Shown here piece by piece: positions 24,136 through 32,959 of a stretch of 64,000 bases of DNA. The notes under the pieces were generated by a model. The model was not told where the DNA came from, did no database searches, and saw nothing but the letters and a program-made list of their open reading frames with translations. The stretch spans positions 498,694,292 to 498,758,291 of the forward strand of contig CM046882.1 of assembly GCA_025667525.1 (NCBI GenBank), given 5' to 3'. The DNA comes from Glebionis coronaria (lineage: Eukaryota; Streptophyta; Magnoliopsida; Asterales; Asteraceae). Every line of letters starts with the position of its first letter. Positions within the stretch are counted from its first letter, which is position 1. The position numbers and the translations under genes are program-made.

Positions 24136-25399
24136 CTATGCGTACAAGGTGTAACCAACTGCAAAAGGCACAGTAAGAAGCGCAGTAGCATAGTAATACA
24201 TGTAATTGTTTGACTTCTTACGTTTATGTATCACCTTTGTGATCGAGTCAGATCCCTTCCCTCTGTTGCTTCTGCTTCTCACTCTCAAACACCCCGTGGT
24301 CTTTGTTGTGGGTTCCGCCTTTACTTCAACTTTCTCTTCCTCGGGTTCCTCTGCAACGTCCTCCCCCATTACTTCCTCTGAAGCCTGTTTCGCCTGAGCA
24401 ATCTCTTTTTCCCCATTATGATGCTCCTCGTACATTTGGCAACCAAATCCAACCCTTGACTCAAATGCATCATAACGCTGTCCCAATGCACGAGAACGCT
24501 GTCGCAATGCAATAACAAGCCGTTCCAGTGCAGCAGCACGCCGCACCAATGCATCAATCTGTTGCTGCAACCTACTAGCCCGCCTTTGCGATGCATCAGC
24601 CAGTCCCAAAGACTCAGGGCGCCCTTCCAGTTTCTCGGCCCGTGTCAAATGATAATCGTGCCGTCTCTGTAGTTCATTCGCGCGATCTGCTAAACCGTTA
24701 TGTTTTCTTATCAAAATACTAGTATGTGTTATGTCATCAGCCTGCAGCGAGCGTGCATCAAGCATCCGTGAGTGTTCATACTTCTTAAATTCAAGGAGAC
24801 CTTGTTCGGTGAATGGAAAGAGTGGGGCCGATGATGTCTGCATGAAGAGTTATTATTTAAAACAGAGTTTATTTTTTTAAGAAAAGAAAGAACGAAGAAA
24901 AAAAGGGACCATTTGATGAGCAGTATCGCGGAGTCCAGGTTGATAAAGAAGTATTGGATCCTTAGATGAGCAAAAGGTGTTGCATTGGGGGCACTGTTGA
25001 TAGAAGAAAGGTAGTTATTATATAGTGGTAAAACTGAAGCAAATAAAGGGGTACAAACAAACCAACCAACCTGGCCAGAGGAGGAGCTTAGACGAAGCCA
25101 TTTATTGATACATGAGAGTCCATAGATATGCCCACAAGGAAGACAGCTGCAATGCAGAATTGCAATCAAGTAAACAAAGGTAAACTAAGCAGGCAGCATG
25201 TTATGTATAACATAAACCGAAAGAACTAAACAAAGTACCAGATTCTATGTTTCCATGAGTAGTGGGAGGTTGATAACAAATTGAGCAATCCTCAAATCGC
25301 CATTGATTCTTTAGACGAATGACACCATCATCGATGCACATTAACCCATGAACTGTAATACCATCTGGACCCATCCAGGTGGTCACCACTGGTGGCCTC

Positions 25400-25583
25400 A
25401 TCTCCTCCAGTTTTTCGGCTTCCTCTTCTTCTTCATCTTCTTCGCATTCTTCTTCTTCGTCTTCTTCGTCTTCTTCGTCTTCGTCTTCGTCTTCTTCGGA
25501 TTCCGTTATATCTTCTTCTTCGTCTTCTTCTTCTTCGGATTCCGTTATATCTTCTTCTTCGGATTCCATTATATCTTCTCCTT
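25400..25583. repeat. TTC/TCT-rich coding microsatellite
   Basis: (TCT/TTC)n interrupted by 'ggattccgttatatc' (twice) and a similar third copy. On the minus strand it encodes Glu/Asp runs separated by the repeat DITESE in the acidic N-terminal part of the RING protein. Confidence 0.8.
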
Positions 25584-25874
25584 TGATGGAACCAGCCTCC
25601 TTACACCGGGACTCGCACCCACTGTCACACCAATCAAAACAGCAAAATGGGGGCAATGTTTCTGTTTATTTTGTAAATGGAAACTGGTTACATAAAGAAG
25701 AACTTAATAAGGCTTTATATAGCCTTTTACAAGAAACAAACGTGGGCCACATCTATCCTAAAAAAACTGGTACATGACTCACTCCAAAACTCTCCCCAAA
25801 ATACCTGGTCAAACTAAATACCAATTCAACCTAATAAACTATTAATTCAACATCAGTAACCGATTAACCCAACA
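25584..25874 (-). repeat. 3' LTR of the short LTR element
   Basis: 291 bp, same sequence as 26927-27217. It supplies a spurious in-frame start (MPPFCCFDW...) that opens into the acidic exon of the RING gene, so a truncated transcript from this LTR could still encode the RING domain. Confidence 0.92.
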
Positions 25875-26329
25875 ATCACCCCTTTAATCGGTTATTCATG
25901 GCACCCCGAACACCTTCTTTTGAAACATCTCTTTTCTCGACTTTTCCCGACACATCCTGATTCACACCACCTGTGGTGAAGTCTCTCCGGTCATCCGCAA
26001 AACAAACCAAAACAAAGCCTCCTGCCTTTGATGTCCTCGTACTCCACGAGACTTGCTCTTGATGTATTCTTCTTTCTCTTGCCATCTCCCCTTTTTCTCG
26101 GTTATTCTTTTTTTTTTTTTTTTTGCTTTCTTTCTCGTTCTTGTTTTCTCTTGAGAGAAAACTTTGTTCGGTCTTTCTGTGAATCTTCGGTCCTATGATT
26201 CAACAGTATTCGGTCTTCGGTCTTTGGCCTTCACGGTCATTGACCCTCGGTCTTCGGTATTTGAATCAACAGTATCTTTCGGTCTTCAACTGTTGAAACT
26301 TCGGTCTTTCTTTCTTTCTCGGTCTCACA

Positions 26330-26559
26330 CTTTCTTATTCAAGTCACGGCACCTCACTTTCTTTCTCTTTCTCAAGGCACCTGACTTTACTTTCTTCTTT
26401 CTTTACGGCATCGAACTTTCTACGACACCTGACTTTCTTTCTTTCTTTCTTTCTTTCTTGTGGCCTGCTTTCTTTCTTTCATTCTTTCTTGCAAGAAATC
26501 TGGCTATTTTCTTGTCCGACTCTTTCTGTCTGACACTTTCTGTCGACTCTTTCTGTCGA

Positions 26560-26614
<55 letters not shown>

Positions 26615-26625
26615 GCTGTCGCGTT
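26330..26625. repeat. TTTC/TTTCT simple-sequence tract in the short LTR element
   Basis: A long pure-pyrimidine tract with more than ten consecutive CTTT units at 26560-26612, preceded by 'ttcggtctt' repeats from 26168. It is the main content of the interior. Confidence 0.85.
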
Positions 26626-26912
26626 CTTTGGTCACCGTGATCAAAAGTTGCTGCTTTCTTTCGTTTTGATCACTACTAACAGTCTCGAAACACAAGTGTT
26701 TATCACCGGTCACCCCCGTCATCTCAACCGGCACTCCTCCGTGATAACGGTCAACCGAAAACACCATAACATCTCCATATACGGATGTTAAACAATCTGG
26801 AACAGCCCCTTCTGTCCTAACCTTCTTCTATTATAAATCCCTTTCAACACGTGCCCTTCACCGACCGACGCACCGCCGACGACGGCGGAGGCTTCCCCGG
26901 TAACGAGCCTAC

Positions 26913-26924
26913 GCTCTGATACCA
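26913..26924 (-). other. Primer binding site of the short LTR element
   Basis: Minus-strand TGGTATCAGAGC, two bases inside the LTR at 26927-27217; same primer type as copia elements 1 and 3. Confidence 0.88.
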
Positions 26925-26926
26925 AA

Positions 26927-27217
26927 TGATGGAACCAGCCTCCTTACACCGGGACTCGCACCCACTGTCACACCAATCAAAACAGCAAAATGGGGGCAAT
27001 GTTTCTGTTTATTTTGTAAATGGAAACTGGTTACATAAAGAAGAACTTAATAAGGCTTTATATAGCCTTTTACAAGAAACAAACGTGGGCCACATCTATC
27101 CTAAAAAAACTGGTACATGACTCACTCCAAAACTCTCCCCAAAATACCTGGTCAAACTAAATACCAATTCAACCTAATAAACTATTAATTCAACATCAGT
27201 AACCGATTAACCCAACA
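26927..27217 (-). repeat. 5' LTR of the short LTR element
   Basis: 291 bp, no differences seen from the partner LTR. Followed by the TCCTT target duplication. Confidence 0.92.
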
Positions 27218-27343
27218 TCCTTCTCCTTCAAATACATATGCTGAATCTTCTTGGGATTCCATTAACTAACTTTTGATAACAAAACAACCAACAGATAGAT
27301 GGTCACACGCAAAAACAATAGTATATCTGTTCTATATCTCTCT

Positions 27344-27356
27344 ATATATAGAGACT
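27344..27356 (-). promoter_or_regulatory. Candidate TATA box of the RING gene
   Basis: The minus strand reads CTATATATAGAG about 85 bases upstream of the ATG at 27262, a plausible distance for a plant promoter. Confidence 0.45.
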
Positions 27357-27608
27357 GAATTGCATTTTAAGTCCCCCATCTTTAAATCTTTCATGATTGT
27401 TCCCTAACTTGGCGTGGTTAGAGGCTGAAATTGGGCCAAAACGAGTGTGGGTCGGCTAGCCCATAGATCTTTAAGCCCAATAAGCCCAGCCATTAATAAA
27501 TTCAGAAGAGGCTGTTATAAAAACCGTCAAGTTATATGGTACTAGAGGATTCATGGTAGTGTAACTTCTTATTTGCATCGCATCATTGTAGTTCTCTTGC
27601 GTTAATCT

Positions 27609-27800
27609 ATAGTTTTTTCTGTAGAACGGCGGGATTATGTTGGAACTCAGAAGCTCGAGCTTGATGAATAGTCGAGTCTGCCCACAATAGAAGTTCAACA
27701 ACGTCTCTAGGATAATTGTCTAAGCCCAGCCGAGAAGCCAAAGAATCGACAAAGAGGTGTCCAACGGTCTCAACTGCGTCATCGCAAACAAGGAAAAACT
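27609..27800 (-). pseudogene. Possible LINE reverse-transcriptase C-terminal relic
   Basis: One minus frame reads CDDAVETVGHLFVDS followed by a Leu/Trp-rich stretch (DVVELLLWADS). It resembles the zinc-binding segment at the end of plant LINE reverse transcriptases (E-x2-x-HLF). Only about 60 residues are recognisable, and the second Cys is missing. Confidence 0.35.
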
Positions 27801-28051
27801 GAGGTCAATGAACCATGACGTAATACGATATAACACACCGAGAGTAACGCACTGTAATTCTGAGACGACTAGCTACATAGTTATATACTAGTCATAACAA
27901 TTATGAAGAAAAGTTAACACACAATAGCACACTAGTCATACAACACTTAAATAGGTCCATTACAATTAGCAAATCTTAATATCACATGCAACATACAGTA
28001 CATAATATAGAATGATCTTCAATAAGTTTTGGCCCAGCCTTTTGTAGTCGA
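27801..28051. other. Intergenic or 3' UTR of the NAC gene
   Basis: No reading frame of note. The bases next to 28052 are probably the NAC 3' UTR. Confidence 0.4.
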
Positions 28052-29885
28052 TCAGAAGCTCCAGATACAATCAAGCTCAGTTGGCCCAGGCTTTTGCGTC
28101 TCAGACGCTGAAGAAACCGAAGGCAACCAATTCCCTCCAGAAACATTCCCATAACTGCACATTCCGCCGTCACCATGAATCGGCGGCTGTGGTGGCGCCA
28201 CGGACGAGTAAAAAAACGGAAGCTGAAGATTTTCTTGAAGGACCCTTAAGCTAGGAAAGGCTGAGACGGCACCGAGTGGCGGCGGAGGAAGGTCAAACAT
28301 GGTGTGCTGAGAGTCAAAGTTGGTGGCTGAGGCAATGGAGAAACAGGGTACGTGCGGCTCTTTAGAGGCAGCGTTACTGTCGTAGGAGAATGTGTCGTGG
28401 TCAGCGGTGTATGCTGACGTAGCGGTGGCGTATGGGGAGTCAAGCAGTGGCGGGAGGGAAGCCGAGGCGGATGATACTTCTTGGTAGGAGTTCATCCCAG
28501 CAGCGGAACGCTTTGTTCCGCTACTGCCAGCAACGGCTGCGCCCGAGCTACTCTTTTGAAACACACGAGAGATGACCCATTCATCCTGATTACAAAATAA
28601 AATAAATTTCTGTTAGACCATTTTTTACTGATTTGTAATTTTAAAAGAAGGTAAAATGATTATATTTTTATCATTTCATCCTTTTGTTGTAAGTCGGAAA
28701 AAAAAGGGTATATCCATAAAGTTAAAAAGCTTATTGTTGTGAAAAGCACTTGCATTTAAAATCAAATAATCTTACCAAACTTTAGACTAGCCACACGTGA
28801 CCATAAATAAGCCATTTATTAAGTTTCTTCCTTTTGTTTTATTCCCTCAGTTTCGTAACTTCGATATGACAAGTCACGTAAACTTTAGAAAGTATATTTA
28901 TTTAGCAAGTCAACTGAAGTGTTGTATACAAGGTCACATAAGTACATGGCCATCATGATAACTTGATAACTTGAGAAATGAATATAACACGTAGTAATAA
29001 TAAGTTGTACCTTGGAACTTTTAGAGAGAAAATGATAAGCAAATTTGCCTTCAAGCCGAAACTCATGCATGACCCAATTGCTCTTTTCACCTTTAGGAGC
29101 TCTACCTCGATAAAACACAAGTGTCTTCTTCATACCCACCAGAGATGAAGTCTTTGAGCTATAAATTTCCCTATCTTTTCCAGTGGCTTTCCAGTAACCA
29201 GCCTCAGTTGCTCGGTTTGTTCTCAACCCAGTTGGGTATTTTCGGTCACGTAGACTGAAAAAGTACCACTCTTTTTCACCCAGTTTTGCCCTTTCTGTTT
29301 GTTCAAAACGAACATATACACCAAATCAGTACTTATGCAAAACAATCCTCACTTTTGAAAGAAAACAACAAAATGGTACTCTACTTTTTTCTAGCTAGTG
29401 AACATGACCAAAAGATTTGGTTTGATAATTTAGTACTATTGTAATGATTAAACAATTTGTACGAGTAGCATGGTCAAGAACAATTATTTTTGATGATGTA
29501 AAGATATTTTGATGATGAAACAATATATGTTCATGTTGTACATTTGTATAAAAACAGTGCAAGATAAATGTAAAATCATTGTACTAGCTTTTAGCATGTC
29601 ACACTTTCATAATACAAGTCAAATGATATGATACTCAGTAGTCAGTACTAGTGTAAATATTTTCATTTCAATTAGTAAAAAGTAAGAAAACATACGAGGA
29701 AGCTCCCATGGTTCGCATTTGTTAAGATCAACATCCGCAATGGCACGACAAGTGAAGCTTCCATCAAGAACCTTACGTAAAAGGTAACAAGTTATGAGCT
29801 CTTCATCAGTTGGATGAAACCGAAACCCTGGTGGCAAATTCGAGTCGCCATTGTTGTTACCAAATTGTTGGCTAAAGAACTCCAT
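28052..29885 (-). CDS. NAC transcription factor, NAM/CUC-type, three exons
   Basis: Exons 29885-29696, 29294-29011 and 28585-28052 join in frame with GT-AG introns to give 335 residues. The start MEFFSQQ is chosen over the upstream in-frame Met at 29897 because it sits just before the NAC domain. The NAC subdomains are all present: [86 protein letters not shown] and DEWVISRVF. The C-terminal half is Ser/Pro/Ala-rich (activation region) and ends TELDCIWSF. With the miR164-type site this fits the NAM/CUC/NAC1 group that controls organ boundaries, lateral roots or senescence; which member cannot be settled here. It acts in the nucleus as a dimer. Confidence 0.92.
28336..28356 (-). promoter_or_regulatory. 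Predicted miR164 target site in the NAC mRNA
   Basis: The sense strand reads CGCACGTACCCTGTTTCTCC followed by A, complementary to miR164 with about two mismatches and one G-U pair. It encodes the hallmark VPCFSI, at the position usual in miR164-regulated NAC genes (third exon). Confidence 0.85.
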
Positions 29886-31036
29886 GACAATGTACACAAG
29901 TGAGGAAAAAAAGAGTTAATGGTGATGGATATGAATGCGAATGAATGAGGGGATTAAATAGAGTAGTGTGTTAGTTGTTGATCGTATTGTGTCTGTCTGC
30001 AAAGTCTAGTGAGATATAGAGTGATGATGCATGGGGTTGGGATGAGAGGGAATGCGTGCGTGCGTGAAGAAGTGTGCAGGACTGCAGGGTATTACCTTGT
30101 CAGTGAAGAAAATGAGAGAGAAAAAGCTAGGACAGAAAGTAGTTTACATTTGTATATGTATTAAGGACCTTTCTTGTTTTACTTTCTAGTTTTCTAACTT
30201 TGGATAATCCATTTACTTTATACAAAACAAAAACATGTACGTACAGCTTATATGGTTATGAGATATTGGGTGATATAAATGCGAGGCATGGCTTAAAGTT
30301 ACCAATAAATGTGTAGGGTTTACACTGGTTTTCATTCTTCGAGCATACCGTGTGCTAAGTTGTTATAGGGCATGTTATAACCTTATAACCTGACCCTATA
30401 ATGCAATTCAACATCTCAACTTGAGTTATTCGTCCTCGCGTCAAGCTTGCCGCTGTTATCTGGTATTTTCATGTGTGTTGTAGTTGTGTTTTATTGGATT
30501 AATCGAGGGTCGTCACAAGATGTCTTATTACTTGCGCGATGTAAAGATAGTATTTTTGGGCTAAGTTATTAGTTAAAGGGAAAAGATACTGATGTAGCAG
30601 CAACTTTGTACTCAGTAATGACGAATGCACACAACCTAAACTCTAGTATGCTTCAAGTAAGGCTTAAATCCTTAACTACACCATCGTATACGTATGTGAA
30701 TTGTAATATTTTGTGGCATTTGTATTTAAATAAAAGTACTTGAAGTTCTAGGCATATAATATAAGAGGTTAACAAAAAGATGTTAACACTCTGAAGTTAT
30801 ATCTTTTGTTTATAACATGCAGGTATTTGTCTAAACATATGTTTATAACCATCTTGAGGCCTGTAATTAAAGTTTATAAGCTCATTTCTGTTGTTTTTAA
30901 AGCTTATAACAGTTTAATATGTTAAAATGACCATAAAGTACACATACCATTGAAGTTGTAGTTGTTACATGTGGTATAAAAGTATTTTGCTATGAATAAG
31001 TTGGTCTTATAAAATACATTTATACAAGCTTATAAA
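29886..31036. other. NAC promoter region and intergenic DNA
   Basis: A TATTTAA box on the minus strand near 29952-29958 could be the NAC TATA element; GA-rich repeats lie at 30040-30120. Beyond about 30300 the DNA is AT-rich and no gene is seen. Confidence 0.5.
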
Positions 31037-31685
31037 CACTACAACAAAACTGAGTTTAGGGTCGCCCTTTTTCTAGGGTCGACTTAGTCGTCCCTAAATT
31101 AAGGGGGACCCACCTGTTTTACAAGAAAACCATGGTCAAAATGGCTGTGGAGACAAAGTGGGGACCACAGAACCTAGGGACGACTAAGTCGTCTCTAGGT
31201 GAAAAAATAAATATTTTATCTCTTTTAATTGTATAAAATTATTTAAAATTAATATAAATATTTTTTTTAAAAAAAGTTTAAAATGAAAGTGAGACCCACT
31301 TAACCTAGGGACGACTAAGTCGTCCCTAGGTTAAGTAATTTATTTTCCCAGTTTTTATATCTTTTTTATTTATTTAAAATTATTTAAAATTAATATAAAT
31401 ATTTTTTAAAAAAAAAGTTTAAAACAAAGGTGGGGTCCTTGTAACCTAGGGACGACTAAGTCGTCCCTAAGTGGAGGAAAATTTATTATTTCCGTTTTTT
31501 GGCACTTTTGTTTATTTAAAATTATTTAAAATTAATATAAATATTTTTTTAAAAAAAAGTTTAAAACAAAGGTGGGGTCCTTGTAACCTAGTCGTCCCTA
31601 GGTGAAGGAAAATTTATTATTTCCGTTTTTTGGCACTTTTGTTTATTTAAAATTATTTAAAATTAATTTAATTATTTTATTTAAA
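31037..31685. repeat. Left subterminal repeats of the CACTA element
   Basis: Four to five units of about 130-143 bp. Each combines the palindrome GGGACGACTAAGTCGTCCC (31173-31199 with one change, 31304-31330, 31443-31469, truncated near 31586) with an AT-rich spacer (attatttaaaattaatataa). Subterminal repeats in CACTA elements are the binding sites of the TnpA protein. Confidence 0.88.
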
Positions 31686-32035
31686 AAAAACTTTATTATA
31701 GTTAAAAATAACTTTATACATATTTAAAAAAAACTTTATATATATTTAAAGAAAACTTTATATATTTAGAAAAAAAATTATACATATTTAAAAATAACTT
31801 TATACATATTAAAAAACTTTATACATATTAAAAAACTTTATACATTTTTGAAAAAAAACTTTATACATATTTAGAAAAAAAATTATACATATTTAAAAAT
31901 AACTTTATACATATTTAAAAAAAACTTTATACATATTTAAAAAAACTTTATAAATATTTAAAAAAACTTTATATTTATTTAAAAAAAAACTTATACGTAT
32001 TTAAAAAAAACTTTAGATATATATTTAACACTTAA
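31686..32035. repeat. AT-rich tandem repeat, unit about 20-24 bp
   Basis: Imperfect repeats of 'actttatacatatttaaaaa', about 15 copies. No coding capacity. Confidence 0.8.
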
Positions 32036-32244
32036 ACACGCGCTTAATTAAAAATATATATTACAACGATAATAGATTCATAAATAAGAAAAAAAAACAC
32101 ATCACAAACTAGTTAAAACTAAACGTACAGATTAACACATAATAATAAAATACAAATTAACACATTAAAATAACAAATAGATTATTACTCAAAGCTAAGA
32201 TTTTCCATATCATTTAAAAGCTCATGAAATATTGCAGCCGATTG

Positions 32245-32676
32245 TCATGCGTGGTCTTCAGGATGCCTTTCCATTTCTAGTCTTGTCTCTAGCATCTTTA
32301 TCTTTAGATCTTTGATCTTGCAATTAGAGCACTCAGTTGGTGCAGATTGAGAAGGACCTGTAGAAGAACTTGGATGTGAACCTTGAGGTGTTGAAGATCC
32401 AGGGGAAGATCTTATACGGAGTTCGAGATCAAAATCATCCTTCCATTTAAAATATTTACATCCATAATCATCTGTTTTTGGCTGTTACAAAGTAAACAAA
32501 TAACATGACATGTCATTTTAATAATCACACGTATTACATAACTAAAACATTTGATTGTTTACCTTCGAAAGAGGACATGCATAGTAAAGTTTACCAAAGC
32601 TATAAGGTTGATGTGACTGTCTCAACACAATATATCCCTTTCTACATGTACACTTATAAGCTTCAAGCGGATCCAT
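32245..32676 (-). CDS. Small GRF-type zinc-finger protein inside the CACTA element
   Basis: Two exons, 32676-32563 and 32481-32245, with a GTAAAC...AACAG intron, join in frame to 116 residues. They start MDPLEAYKCTC, continue GKLYYACPLSK, and after the splice GCKYFKWKDDFD, the C-x-C...C...C pattern of the GRF zinc finger (a single-stranded nucleic-acid-binding module). A Ser/Pro linker, CSNCKIKDLK and a charged helix follow. The TGA at 32245-32247 may be a mutated Arg codon, because the frame stays open for 19 more codons (QSAAIFHELLNDMENLSFE). The exons are short and diverged, so this was found only by reading across the intron. Confidence 0.75.
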
Positions 32677-32764
32677 CTTATGCAAAATCGGGTGGTGGTG
32701 GTGGTGAGTTTGGTATGAGAGGATAAGAGTTTGTGAGGATAAGAGCTACCATAAATAAAGATAA

Positions 32765-32810
32765 AAATTTAGGGTCGACACATTTAGGGACGACTTAGTC
32801 GACCCTAGCT
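32765..32810. repeat. Palindromic repeat between the GRF gene and satellite
   Basis: 'tttagggacgacttagtcga' with flanking TTAGGGTCGAC, a variant of the subterminal palindrome. Then a 'cccgccaacatt' repeat (four imperfect copies) at 32812-32880. Confidence 0.7.
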
Positions 32811-32959
32811 TTCCCGCCAACATTTTCCCGCCAGCATTTACCGCCAGCATTTACCGCCAACATTTCCCGCCAATATTTGATCACTTAAACATGCTTAAGC
32901 TCAGTATTTTTAGCTTAATGGTCACCTCAGAGCAATAATAACATATTGTCTTACACTCT

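Larger units (their letters stand above)
25584..27217 (-). mobile_element. Short non-autonomous LTR retrotransposon (TRIM/SMART-like)
   Basis: Two 291-bp LTRs (25584-25874, 26927-27217) look identical over their full length. Ends are TGATGG...CCAACA. The 5-bp target duplication TCCTT is at 25579-25583 and 27218-27222. The minus-strand primer binding site TGGTATCAGAGC lies at 26924-26913 next to the right LTR, and a purine tract (minus AAAGGGGTGAT) abuts the left LTR. The 1,052-bp interior has no gag or pol; it is pyrimidine-rich with TTTC repeats. It must be mobilised by another copia element's proteins. LTR identity indicates very recent insertion. Confidence 0.93.
24136..27262 (-). pseudogene. 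RING-finger (RFWD3-like C3HGC3) gene split by an LTR element
   Basis: Four putative exons on the minus strand. Exon 1 starts with ATG at 27262, is interrupted by the LTR element at 25584-27217, and resumes 25583-25239; the others are 25146-25071, 24993-24910 and 24837-24136. Removing the insert and one target-duplication copy restores an open frame from MESQED into a strongly acidic Glu/Asp tract and then the RING residues CSIC, PCGHIYGLSC and CPQC. Gly stands where the fifth zinc ligand is usual, as in RFWD3. The last exon has long Arg/Leu/Gln coiled-coil heptads and a C-terminal hydrophobic anchor (YYYATALLTVPFAVGYTLYA). Probable role: a membrane-anchored ubiquitin E3 ligase. The exon 1-exon 2 join is off by one base under simple GT-AG splicing, so either the splice is unusual or there is a second lesion. 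Confidence 0.7.

Noticed and set aside
25379..25777. Plus-strand ORF with a long poly-Ser stretch (and Phe- or Leu-rich ORFs in other frames)
   Set aside because: They are shadows of the Glu/Asp-coding TTC/TCT repeat of the RING gene, read antisense.
26164..26767. Phe/Leu/Ser-rich and Lys/Glu-rich ORFs
   Set aside because: Low-complexity translations of the TTTC tract inside the non-autonomous LTR element.
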